From Antedon mediterranea (Eukaryota > Echinodermata > Crinoidea > Comatulida > Antedonidae), in NCBI RefSeq assembly GCF_964355755.1, contig NC_092672.1:11590501-11654500 (forward strand): a DNA stretch of 64,000 nt, given 5' to 3'. Below the pieces are notes generated by a model. The model saw only the letters and a program-made list of their open reading frames with translations. It did no database searches and had not been told where the DNA came from. A program made the translations under genes and the position numbers. Of this stretch, positions 26,001-36,400 are shown in pieces. Position 1 is the first letter of the stretch; each line of letters starts with the position of its first letter.

Positions 26001-29000
26001 CACTATAATATGGAAACATCAACGGAGATGTATATTTATTATACAATTTTAGATAAACAGTGTGGTGGTGATTAAAACATTTTGCTATACCTGTTTGTAT
26101 TCATAATAGAATAATGCACTTGTCAATTGTATGACCCACTATACGACCCCCGGGAGGGGTGCGTCATGGGTGCGTCATTTACAAATAATTACTGACGCAG
26201 GGGTGCGTCAAAAAACCTAGATGGTACGTCATATCAATAGACAAGGTGTGTCAATGTCCGTCACTTTACCACCCACCATATCATAAACAACATGGTAACA
26301 GTGTGTCAAAATGGGTGCGTCATGGTCACCTAAGGTAAGTCACATTTTTGACGCACGGGTGGTATTCAATGGTATGACGCACATCGGACAAATGACGCAC
26401 CTCTCCCGAGGGTCGTATAGTGGGTCATACAATTGACAAGTGCATAATATAATTGTATCAAAGATCTTTAGTTAGAGCGAAATATTTGGTTGTGTTAAGT
26501 ACTGTATGGTTACAACGAATATTTTTTTCCTATATTTGTAGGTGTTACTAGAGCTGTTGATTTATGTGCAGCACCTGGGAGCTGGAGCCAAGTTTTAAGT
26601 CGTAAACTACGGTAAACATTACACAGGCACTATTATTTATTGTACCAACTTAACTCACACTCGCAACACCGGAATATGTTTGGTCCAGCCTAATACGTTT
26701 GGTCTTCCAGAAATGTTTGAATTTTATTTTAATGGTAGAAATCAAATTTAAGACCATTACTTAGCAGAGTTTCTGGAATTGATAGAATTGAATATACGGT
26801 AAATCAAATTTGTGACCATTTAAAATTTCATGCTTTGGCAGAATTTCTGGTATTGAGAGAGTCGACTGAAAATCAAATATGTGAGCATTTAGACCTCATG
26901 AAAATCTGTATTGGGAGAATCGACTATACTGTATTTCAATTTGTTTGCCTTGTGCTAAGAAGTCACACTTGGATATTAACTTAGCGTTCAACCTATGCTC
27001 CTATTATTTTCCTATGTATACAGATGTATTGTCCCTTTGACTAATTCCCCAAAAATTTTTTTAACAGATTTCGACAAAAAGTGGATCATTTTGAAGCAGC
27101 ATAATTGTTATTAACTTTCACCAAAAATTAGTAAAAAAAATTTAACTGAAATAGAGACATTTTTTTTGTTAAAAACATGTTTGGCTACGCTGTATGCATA
27201 ATCATAACATTTCCTCGCGATCTGTTTGAAAACACCTTCTCAATCGTGACAAGTTGTAAACAATCTTCATTAGCACCATACATAATGCATATTCATGGTT
27301 TGAAATCTTTGTTTACTTTCGCTAGCGACGATTTTCCAGACAAAATGTAATCAAATTAATTTACCTGTTAATTACGTAGACTTGTTGTTTTTGGCTTGAA
27401 TTTTTGACTTAAAGTGAACAACTTTAATATTACTGTGATATGGCCAATTTAAATTTAGAATATTTTGACCTTCATTTTTGTGTGTTTCAAGGGACAATAC
27501 ATCTTAACAAGTAATACAAGCTAACCATTAAATATTAACCATCACCATATTAACATTTTGTAAATGGTTTTCATGATGAGTTAACATTTTTGGTTTTTCT
27601 AGTCACATATTTTATACTGCATAATGAATTAATTTTACTAATAAATAGTGCAAAAGAAGAGACCAGAGACCAGGTAAAGATTGTTGCAGTAGATCTGCAA
27701 GCAATGGCTCCATTACCAGGTGTTACACAGCTACAAGGTGACATTACAAAGGTACTGCTCAGAACTAATTAAAAATCAGTACATTAATGGGCAGTTTTAC
27801 ATTGAATGATTACAAATTCTTGTAAACCTTGTATAATTATTTAGTGATAATTTTAAGATTCAGAAAAAATCTGTGCTACTGGTGTAACTCTATAAATAGA
27901 ATATATGTCACTCTCCTAAGTGAGGCGTTCATAGAGAGACCTTGTTGGTTGAATAGAGACTGTTAAGGAAGAGACAATTGTTGATATCAAATAAACCTGT
28001 AATTATTGTTTAACTACTTTTAGTAACTGGCTTTATCTGCTAATAATGTTACACATTTACACTGGTGTCATAATTGTCTGACTATCTATATGCTTGGTTC
28101 CCACTTAAACTCAACACAACATTCAAAACGCACAACACACACAAAGTGAGTTGACGAATCACATAGACAATTTGGATGATTCATGTCGTGATTGGTCAAA
28201 TCACTTAAAGACCAGTTGTATCCTTGAGTTGAGTCGAAGTGAGAACCGAGCTTTAGATTTGAGCTGCTTCGGGATATTGAGTGCTTAAAATACACATATA
28301 TTTTCTGTTTGCATACAGGTGTCAACAGCCAATGAAATTGTCAGTCATTTTGAAGGAGAGAAAGCAGATCTAGTGGTCTGTGATGGAGCCCCCGATGGTA
28401 AGACCAACTATTATAAATTATTATGTAACACCTAAATAAATTCCTGTCATTTGATTGGACGATTGTGGGTCAACATGGCGTGCAATAGTACGGACTATTA
28501 AACGCTGTCGCTATTCACCTCATGCCATTATTTGTACCATTACACTCATAAACATTCATTACTTGTATATTATTACATTGCTGTAAAGTAATGATGGAAA
28601 CAAGCATAAAGCTGTGTTTTTCATAATTACAGATAATACTAATAATAAACTCACAATATTTACAATTTCCATTATAGTAACAGGACTTCATGATATAGAT
28701 GAATACATACAAGCGCAGCTGCTTCTGGCTGTAAGTACAAATAACTTATTGTGAGACAAGGATAGCACTATTATAATACAGTACAATTATTAAAGACAAC
28801 TTCCCCTAACAACAAGACACCAGAATGATGTTCTGTGTGAAAAGATCATATTTAAAATGCGAAAACCAGATAAATTTTCAGGAGAACAAGGTTTTTGCAA
28901 GCCTGTTGCTGATCATCAGTGAAATATTTTCAGTATACAGTAGGAGCCCCTCGTTTGGGACACCCTGCATGGAACATCCCTATTTCTATGTTTTTTCTTA

Positions 29001-31073
29001 AAACAAATGATAATAAATGATACTTGACTTGACTTGATTATTAAGAAAGAAACTTCATATGAACTGTGTCCAACCCCTTTCAGGGTTGAATGTAAAATTA
29101 GGTATTGTTATTTACTATACAGTAAAAAAAAATTATAATGATAAACAGGGGATATAATGTAATAAAGAAAAATAATTATATATTTGTTTTTATTTATTTT
29201 TTTATAGGCTTTGAACATTACAACACATGTTTTGAAATCTGATGGTACATTCGTTGCCAAAGTAAGATCTGTACAACAATCATTTGAATCCATAACCATG
29301 CGTAATTATATAGATTCTTGATTAGCCCAACCTGCCATATGGTAGCAAATTCATGTAAAGTGACTTTTAAAGTGGAAAAAGTTTGATTGAAATATTTAAC
29401 AGTTCGTAAACTAAACTAGAAATGTAAATGAGTTTGTCCTATACTTTGTAATCAACATTTACCTTTTTTTTATAGATTTTTCGTGGTAAAGATGTCACTT
29501 TGCTATATTCTCAGTTAAAGATATTCTTTCCAACAGTGACTGTTTCAAAGCCAAGAAGTAGTAGAAACTCAAGTATAGGTACAGTGTGATGTAAACATGT
29601 TCTTTGAGTGGAGTTTATTTCATAAATCAAGATCTGTAATATTAGTACTGTAGTAATAAAGATAATCATTATAGTTAATACTAGTTAATTTTGTTTTTGT
29701 TTGCTTAGTTATTGTTTAGTTATTCATCTTTTTATTTTTCTATAATGTTCTGCATTGTTTGCTGGACCGCACCGCATATTGTGAGTGCCACTGATACAAA
29801 GGTGTATATGGTCAACAAATAAATGAATAAATTATAATGCATACCAATTGTTTTTGCAGAATCCTTTGTGGTCTGTCAGGGCTACTCGCCACCAAAAGGC
29901 TATGTACCTAACATGTCAAATCCACTGCTGGACCAGCACTATGGTAAATTTTCTTCTTACTACAGCGTGATGTCTTCGTTATAAGACAGTTCTCCCAGAG
30001 GGCCCAGTAAAGGACCATGAACAGTTCCTCTACCTCTACTCCTTGTGAATATTGTAACAAGTTCTTTATCATGCACATGTTCAATTTACTGTATGTATAA
30101 TGAACCAACAGCTTTAGGTTCCATCCAAAAGATGAAGCAATGATAGTAAAGTATCTTACCCAAGGATACATACTATACAATATGGCACTTGAACACATGC
30201 CCCTCACATACATACCCCTATTACGCCACTCCATTCTTGCAATTTACTTTACATTTCTGATGTTCTTAGATGTTGACTTCAACTCACTAACAGGGGTAAA
30301 TCGTGTCATTGTACCCTTTCTTGCTTGTGGAGACCTCAGTGCTTATGATTCAGACAAGAATTATCCTCTAGAAGTAAGTTATTTCAGGTTTTAACTAACG
30401 CGAAACAAATCAACTACTTATGTTTGTATTGATACAGTTTTCAGTAGAAGTGTAAATCTAAAACACTATATCATATAATGTGCATGTATAAGTGCACATA
30501 TTGATCTGCACATGTTCAAGTATTACAACAATAATGTACATTGAGAATCTTATTTCTAATAATTAACATCAAACAAAATGGATGAAAGAATACTTATTAC
30601 TTACTTATTTTTAAATCAACAATAAAAAGAGTTTTTCATCACTAATTCCATATCTAATGCAAATAAAAAGTCTATTCAGACTTTTTTAAAATGTTGTGTA
30701 CTACATAATGTATGTGCGATACATTACTGTATATCTTGCATATCTTCCATATTGAATAAAATAAAAAAAAAATAATTCAACCTTTTGCAAGTACTGTACT
30801 ATAAATGCTGCCATACAAATTAATAGAATGATGACATCCGTTTAAATTTAAGGTATTTCCTTTTCATTGCAGCTTGAACATGGGGCTGGCTACAAGTATT
30901 TACCACCAACCCAGTCCCCAATCAACCCACCCTATCAAACAGCTTGCAAATTAAAGAAATCGGATCAGTTAGCAAAACAGGATGTGGCTGGTGCTTCTAC
31001 TACACAAGAAGAATCAGACTTAGCTGCTGCTACTAGTGATAAAGAAGAGGCAATAGTACAACCAATGACTTGA
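17028..31073 (+). CDS. FTSJ1: tRNA 2'-O-ribose methyltransferase FTSJ1/TRM7
   Basis: Ten exons: 17028-17148, 26542-26611, 27649-27751, 28319-28397, 28678-28730, 29208-29261, 29476-29578, 29860-29943, 30270-30373 and 30873-31073. All introns are GT-AG with matching phases, giving 323 aa, close to vertebrate FTSJ1. The family methylates riboses 32 and 34 of tRNA anticodon loops with S-adenosylmethionine, with partner subunits. The N-terminus [20 protein letters not shown] is diagnostic. The SAM site is [11 protein letters not shown] (47-57). The K-D-K-E tetrad maps to K28, D120 (VVCDGAP), K160 (FVAKIF) and E195. The C-terminus keeps [14 protein letters not shown] and ends in an acidic, S/T-rich tail. 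Intron 1 is 9.4 kb and densely invaded by transposons; the others are 0.2-1.0 kb. A fold-back element starts within about 50 bp of the exon 1 donor. Confidence 0.96.
17150..19385. mobile_element. Fold-back element with tandem-repeat inverted termini
   Basis: Left arm, 17201-17414: about 14 units of the 16-mer GTCGCCCCATCGCAAA. Right arm, 19146-19346: the reverse complement. Both arms start from AGTCAAGTCGCCCC at the outer edge. Reading inward, unit variants occur in nearly the same order in both arms: ATCG, ATAC, ATAC, ATCG, AAAAC, a short CACA unit, ATTRC, ATCG. The arms are therefore copies of one ~210-bp terminal repeat rather than separate expansions. Weaker inverted similarity (GCATG...GGGAT) continues outside both arms, so the true tips lie somewhere in 17150-17197 and 19342-19385. 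The interior has no transposase frame. Open frames inside the arms simply read the repeat. Confidence 0.85.
18885..19075. repeat. GC-rich imperfect ~58-bp repeat, three units
   Basis: Three degenerate units share GGGGYTTCCYC at the start, then GTTAGTGCGAC-like and GCGGAGTGATTA-like words, with a fourth partial start at the end. The tract is much more GC-rich than its surroundings and sits just inside the right arm of the fold-back element. Its role is unknown. Confidence 0.55.
19385..19662. repeat. TAGGCCTA/TAGTAGTA low-complexity tract
   Basis: Dense overlapping TAGGCCTAG, CTAGCCTAGG and TAGTAGTACTA words form many short palindromes. A similar tract lies at 54775-55125. It separates the fold-back element from the GGCTC-terminal transposon. 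No coding content is seen. Confidence 0.8.
19858..23371. repeat. Palindromic GTAACGTARGTTAC motif, ~11 copies
   Basis: Copies, allowing one or two changes, lie at 19858-19871, 20217-20230, 20238-20251, 20604-20617, 22251-22264, about 22441-22453 (partial), 22616-22629, 22637-22650, 22999-23012, 23166-23179 and 23358-23371. Each is GTAAC, a CGTA-type core, then GTTAC, so both strands read nearly alike. Four sit on one side of the transposon gene and seven on the other. Motif density outside the element is far lower. Confidence 0.8.
20633..22131 (-). pseudogene. Transposon-encoded protein, two exons, in-frame stop
   Basis: Exon 1 is 22131-21549 and exon 2 is 21264-20633. The intron (21548-21265) has GTAGGT and TTTTCTAG borders and joins in phase. 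Together they span 404 codons plus the natural stop. Codon 67 (21933-21931) is TGA while the frame continues unchanged with [11 protein letters not shown], so one substitution disrupts it; a CGA to TGA change fits both the codon and the basic context (inference). The start could also be the internal Met at 22116, just before [16 protein letters not shown]. Exon 1 continues with an S-rich acidic stretch, then a K/R-rich coiled-coil-like segment (about 105-165). Exon 2 is basic, with R-x-S-R motifs and [11 protein letters not shown] near its end. I see no DDE or DDD catalytic core. The protein resembles repeat-encoded proteins of unknown function in marine invertebrates, from general memory only. 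Confidence 0.65.
24077..24414. mobile_element. Harbinger-like MITE, copy 1 (338 bp)
   Basis: The termini are ~50-bp inverted repeats starting TGCACTTRTCAATTG and running through GTATGACCCACTATA and CCCCCGGGAGAGG. The flanks are TTA at 24074-24076 and 24415-24417, a 3-bp target duplication. PIF/Harbinger elements duplicate TWA, so TTA here and TAA at the second copy fit that superfamily. The interior is packed with GGTGCGTCAT/ATGACGCAC words. It is non-coding and lies in FTSJ1 intron 1. It is inserted in a local repeat whose sister copy lies near 24785. Confidence 0.85.
24480..25470. repeat. GGCTACTGCTAATGCTGGCTCA minisatellite and larger duplication
   Basis: From about 25040 to 25430, units of roughly 50-65 bp repeat GCTACTGCTRATGCTGGCTC, AGCTGTGCAGTGGGCCTAAG and GAGTGGCTC. 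Diverged members with TTGATTGATCAGGAACA and CCAACRRATGGCC occur near 24480, 24690 and 25420, pointing to an older, longer repeat of about 200 bp. The block sits in FTSJ1 intron 1 between the two Harbinger-like MITEs. Confidence 0.8.
26115..26444. mobile_element. Harbinger-like MITE, copy 2 (330 bp)
   Basis: Near-identical to the copy at 24077-24414, in the same orientation, but flanked by TAA (26112-26114 and 26445-26447) instead of TTA. It has a small internal deletion after GACGCACGGGTG. Different flanking triplets show two independent insertions rather than a local duplication. It lies about 100 bp upstream of FTSJ1 exon 2. Confidence 0.87.
27021..27507. mobile_element. TTAA-flanked MITE, long copy (~487 bp)
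   Basis: The left end is CAGATGTATTGTCCCTTTGA and the right end is CAAGGGACAATACATC followed by TTAA, a terminal inverted repeat of about 18 bp. The interior matches 32578-32848 (TTGAAATCTTTGTTTACTTT) and, in reverse, 14030-14173. TTAA next to the right termini of several copies suggests a TTAA-targeting family such as piggyBac or Kolobok derivatives (inference). It lies in FTSJ1 intron 2. Confidence 0.8.
28091..28255. mobile_element. GGTTCCCACT hairpin MITE, diverged copy
   Basis: It starts GCTTGGTTCCCACTTAAACT and ends GAAGTGAGAACCGAGCTTTA, an imperfect inverted repeat that continues inward (AACTCAACAC against TTGAGTTGAGT). It belongs to the family clustered at 57.7-59.9 kb. It lies in FTSJ1 intron 3, about 60 bp before exon 4. 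Confidence 0.65.
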
Positions 31074-31310
31074 TGATGATGATGACCCTGATGGATGATG
31101 ACCCTGATGAGTGCCGATGAATCAGACTTACTGCTGCTACTAGTGATAAAGAAGAGGCAATAGTACAACCAATGAGTTGATGATGATGATGACCCTGATG
31201 GATGATGACCCTGATGAGTGCCGATGAATCAGACTTAGCTGCTGCTACTAAGTGATAAAGAAGAGGCAATAGTACAACCAATGACTTGATGATATGATGA
31301 CCCTGATTGA
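31011..31310. repeat. 107-108-bp tandem triplication of FTSJ1 tail and 3'UTR
   Basis: The unit starts GAATCAGACTTAGCTGCTGC and covers the last ~20 codons, the stop codon and ~45 bp of 3'UTR with GATGATGATGACCC words. Copies start at 31011, 31119 and 31226. Only the first is translated, because its TGA at 31071-31073 ends the frame. Copies 2 and 3 have small indels. Confidence 0.9.
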
Positions 31311-32029
31311 GTGCAAAGACAATGTATATTCCTTATGGCCAGGAATCGATGTGGTTATGTTTTCACGGTGCGCAATAAAAAATTACACAGTCTACGCACG
31401 ATTTAACGAAATCACGTTTGTAATCATATCTTCACAAGCATGAATCACAACTAAATAAAATTTGGGACTAATAAATTTCAGGGCATAAATCATCATATGG
31501 CAATACAATTACGTGCGTAGGGCATGTAAAGCATGCGTACACACGCTTAAAATTTTCCAAATTGTCAAAATTTATTTTCGATGAAATAAGAATACGTTTC
31601 AGGCAATTTTAAGCGTTTAAAAAATTGCCATGAGTGCGCAGATTTTTGCATGTGTACTGCGCGTTGAATGTTAATACGCACTCTTTTTGCCCGATTTCTG
31701 TTTTCTTGACTTACTTTTCAACTCAAATTTCGTTATACGAGCACGTCAAAAGTGACAGGCTACGCACGTGTAAATTATAAAAATATAGGCTAAATGTTTT
31801 TAAACATTTTTAAACATGTTCAGCAATTTCAGTTGGTCGATTGGTAAACACTAACTTGAGCACGTGACTGCAGCCATCTTATATGGCCTTGTTTTGACAC
31901 ATAAAAGTTTGATAGTGTAGACAAAGCGTTACTACTACTGTATTTATTCTATGTTGGAATGGAAAGTTTAATTAGGTTCTTTACTTTAACGATTCTTATT
32001 TTATTTAAAGATGCAGCGAGTTTGATGCT

Positions 32030-32341
32030 TGTAATAGTTGCCTTCTCTCCTTTTGTTTGCATGAATGTTGAGGTTGTTTTTTAATGTATTTGAGCTGTTA
32101 ATGACATATTCTGGCCGCGAGTTCCATTTATTAATTGCTCTGACGTAAACAAAATTATCTCTCCCGATAGTATTATGTTTTTTTTAATGAGAGAGTGTCC
32201 TCTAGTTGTGTACCGTCTTTGAGTGAAAAATGAATTTTCCTTGATATTTTCTATACCATGGATGGTTTTGAACATTTCGATAAGACCACATCTACTTCGT
32301 CCTTCTCCAGAGGTGTTGGTAAATGTAGCTTTGTTAGTCAT
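32030..32341 (-). pseudogene. Non-LTR retrotransposon remnant (C-terminal RT tail)
   Basis: On the minus strand one frame reads CGLIEMFKTIHGIENI...TTRGHSLIKK. After a one-base shift near the A-run at 32172-32179 the next frame reads NFVYVRAINKWNSRPEYVI followed by SSNTLKNNLN. That pattern (LIEMFK, RGHS, then W-N-S-x-P and a K-N-x-L end) is typical of the extreme C-terminus of LINE-type polyproteins. The rest of the element is absent, as expected for a truncated, frameshifted copy. Confidence 0.7.
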
Positions 32342-32577
32342 AATTTAGCGGGAAGATTCTTTTAATAGTTTTGACACAAGTTTGATTTCTGAAGTATTCA
32401 TGACATTTTATTTTGAATAAATCATACAAAAGCTGTATCATTATTATTGGATTTTGCCACAATTATGTTTGATTTCACCTTTTAAACGCTAATTTTGATA
32501 CAGAATATTAAAACTATGTGTAATATACAATAAAGAAATAATGTGTGTATGTATTGAAAACATATCTCATAATGCAA

Positions 32578-32848
32578 AGCGCGTGTTTGGCTACTCTGTG
32601 TATGGATAATCATAAAACGTCTTCGCGATCTGTGTGAAAACACCTTTTCAACCGTGACGAGTTGCAAACAATCCTAATTAACATGCATAATGCATACTCT
32701 TGGTTTGAAATCTTTGTTTACTTTCGCTCTTGACAATTTTCAAGATGAACTGTGTTAAAGTGAAAACTTAAATATTACTTTGATATGGCCAATTTAAATT
32801 TAAAATATTTTGAGCTTCATTTTTTTTGTTTCAAGGGACAATACATCT
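32578..32848. mobile_element. TTAA-flanked MITE, partial copy
   Basis: Aligns with 27178-27505: GTTTGGCTACNCTGTNTATG, CGCGATCTGTKTGAAAACAC, GGTTTGAAATCTTTGTTTAC, then TCAAGGGACAATACATCT before TTAA at 32849-32852. The other terminus is missing. Confidence 0.75.
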
Positions 32849-33423
32849 TTAAGTAATATAGACATAATTCTTTTAAGACTACTTTATTTCAACATTATTT
32901 TAAAACATTTTAAAATCTGCTTGCGGAACACTATAGTGTATACAGCTTATAAACTAATACTAAAATAATGGTTCTACAGTCTACAATAAGAGTAACTATT
33001 CCTATTTCAACAAAATACAAACATTTGACAATGTCAAAAATAATAATATTAACATATTGTCTTACTCTATTCAAATTAAGTACTCTACATAAATGCATTT
33101 AAATTATATTGGAAATTGGAAAATTATTTATTGTTAGTGTCAAATAGTTTACTGTATTTTAAATAATGAATATTCATGCATTATCAGATCTGTAGATTAA
33201 AGATTTCAATTGGTCAATGTTTTAAAGGTCAAACAGCTATACTTGAACACATCTTTGTACACTCATATTACTGCTACATCACAATGCAAATCAACTGAAA
33301 ATTTAGAATATCAACCACAATTTTGGTTGCAATGCAAGATCAAGAAACACAAAAGTAGAATATGGTATTTTATAAAAAACAAATGTATCTTTAAAATTGT
33401 TTTAAAGGATTTTTAAAAGCTTT

Positions 33424-36400
33424 TTATTTTCCAAAATTGGGAAATTCTTCAGCAAACTCATCACAGTGTATTTTATGGCACTTTCCCCACGCCTTAGCCT
33501 GACAGGTACGGCTACAATACACTGCTGTACACCGCTTACAACGTCGCAACTTTCCTTCACCACCACCACACTGGTCGCAATTCATTAAAATCTCCGGACC
33601 ATAACGTCTTCGGTATCGAAGCAATACCTGTAAAAAAAATATTTAAAATTTGTGATTCTAGGCTAAAGAGGAAACAATTTTTCAATTAAAAAAATTCTGT
33701 ATTTTTAAAGTGAATACCACTTAAGCGATTGGTAAATAAAGGCCTCGCAGAAACAAAAGGATAACCAGTGTCAGAGATTTGGTTGTTCTCTCAATGTCTT
33801 GGTTGCCGAAAACCTGTGGCGGCCGAAATTTAGATTGAGACTGAATTGTACTATTGTATTCAATTTGGTTGTCCATCAAGACCAACCATTAAAATAAATA
33901 ATTTGCTTGACATAAATTATTGGTTACCACATGACCAAGAACAACTGATTCTGTGAACCCAGCAGCTACAGACACCCTGATACCACCAAGCAATTCATAT
34001 AATGGAACATTGATACATTGTTTACATACCTTTCCTAAAAAGTCTTTAAATTTGTAATTTTTGTTATCAAGTATAATACATCTGTATATATCAGCTAAGG
34101 ATCTATGATAATACCCAAGTTTGTATAGAGTCTGTGCTCTACGGTAAAATGCTTTCAACATTGTGAGACCAGTCTCTTCAGTTTCTGTAATGCAAAATTA
34201 CGATACAATAAACATTATTGCAATTATTATATGTATAAATAATACAAGTAATAATACAAGCTAAATTTATTAGTATTAGTATAATTTTATTTAACAAATT
34301 CCCATTTTCAAAAGGGGAAATAACATCTGGGCTGAATTGTGCATTGGCCATGTGTACAACATGCAAAAACCTTTATTTCCACAAAAAATGTCTTTCTCGG
34401 TGTCAATTAACCACCACAACATCACTTCCATGATAGTGGTAGAGTTGTACTAGTAAACCAGGATTCTATCAGATCCAGACTAGCCTTGAACCTGTGCTGA
34501 TTTTAGGCTATGCCACCCTTAACCGTTCAGCTATTGAATGACAGCATTATCTACAGATAACCCTTAATAAAGGTCAATGGAAGCTTGTCAACGCTTACCT
34601 GTATGTCCACATAAGCCAATTACTCTGTTGCAGTCGTCCAGGGCTTCTTTATGCATCTTAAGGTTTAGGTAACATTGAGCTCTGTTGCTAAGTATTTTTA
34701 CACGTAAATCTTCCCTGAAATAATAATAATAATAAATGAAATGGTAAACTTTAATTGAAGGTAGGACTTGTTCAATTGTTTTAAAGAGAAAGAAAACAGT
34801 GTGAAATATGAGTTCTAGCATGGTTGTGTCATATAACCCATTTATGATTTCTTATCCATTTTAAGAAGAATATGTTAATGGGGTGCTTAAACAAACATAC
34901 TGCGCAATAGCTACAGTAATCTCTACATATTATTATGTCTTAGTTAATTTCACTAAGGCCAGATATGTATAATACACATTCAACCACTATTGTTTTGGTA
35001 TAGATATTAAATTTCAGCTTTGGCCATCAACACAAAATCCGCTCTTTCTATTCTGAATTGGATGTCAAAGGCCACATAAATTGATGATTGGATATTGACA
35101 GAGGTGAAGAGCAACAATAGATGACACACACTTGACTACTGTATCACATTTTTTACCTCAATTTATATGAAATCAACCAATATAATAGCTTTTGATTTCA
35201 CGTAACATCACATGGTTGTGTGAAAATAAAATCAACCAATCCAATGACAATGATATATTCTACCTAGTGTGAAATAACATTTCTGATATGATTCAACTCA
35301 ACTGTAATAACAATGTTCTTACCATAAATAAGGTTTACCATTTTCCTGTGTATTGATTTTTACATATGGACACAAGGTTATAGCTCGACTGTATGCGTTC
35401 ATAGCAGATTTATATTTTCCATCCTTAAACAGTTGGTTGCCTTTTTCTTTCAGCCTATCAGACTCTGCACGATTTAAACCTTGAGATCCTTCTGCCTTAG
35501 CAGTCTCGTCCGTAAAAAACCTTAATGATTCAAGTAAATTTGATATATAGTTATTTATATAGTGTATATAAAAAAAAAGAACATTCATAATTACTACAGC
35601 AAATCCTTTGTTTTAAGTACCCTGATTTTACGTATGCATAATTTTAATACATAAAACTGTAGTGGTATTTTCTTACATTGAGGGCGCAATTTATCAACAA
35701 CCAACCACAAAGCCATGGCTATGATACAAGCCACACACATGCATTCCCTCTACACAGCGGTGACTGTTTTATTGATAGAAAATACATAAACATTGATGTT
35801 TTATTTATAAAACTTTATTTAAACATCGCAAACACGGCGAATTAGTCTTTTTAGCTACGACTTACGTATTTGGGGTCAATTTAAGGTCAACTTGGATTTT
35901 ACAAATCCCATGTTTTACATATGTCCCTCAGTTCTACTGTATTCAAATTAAAGGGGCACCTTGAGATTCAACAAATGTTCCTTGATAGTTGGTGGCCTTA
36001 TATGTAGTGTTGTAGTGTGGTGGTAGTGTTATATTTTCAATTGTTAATTGTCTCACAGGACAGTATCCCCTCAAAGAAGGATGCTACTCTATTATATTGT
36101 TTCTGGTTCTTTTCAAAGGAAATTGTCCCAGAGAATGGGTTGAACTCCCATCCTCGCAACCACAATTTAACTGGTTACTTGTAGATGTTAGCAGTATTCT
36201 TTAATAAATCACACCCTCAAGTCTTATGTGTTCAGGATTACTTATGTAGTTCCAAAGTTGTGCATAATCATTAGACATTTTAATATTTTGTAGACAATAT
36301 TTCTATACTCACTTATTATTTGCACTGCTTAATTTTGATTTGTAATCCATCAGTGGACTATTCCATTTTTCTTTCTTGAAAAAAAAAAGAAATCAGATTG

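Larger units (their letters stand above)
31074..33423. other. Intergenic: FTSJ1 to TPR-MYND gene
   Basis: This convergent interval holds the tail repeats of FTSJ1, a solo end of the TCTACA MITE family (about 31896-31930), a non-LTR retrotransposon remnant and a TTAA-type MITE copy. 31365-31800 has several TACGCAC/GTGCGTA words without a clear repeat unit. The last ~550 bp (32870-33423) contain nothing I recognise; part is presumably 3'UTR of the minus-strand gene. Confidence 0.55.
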
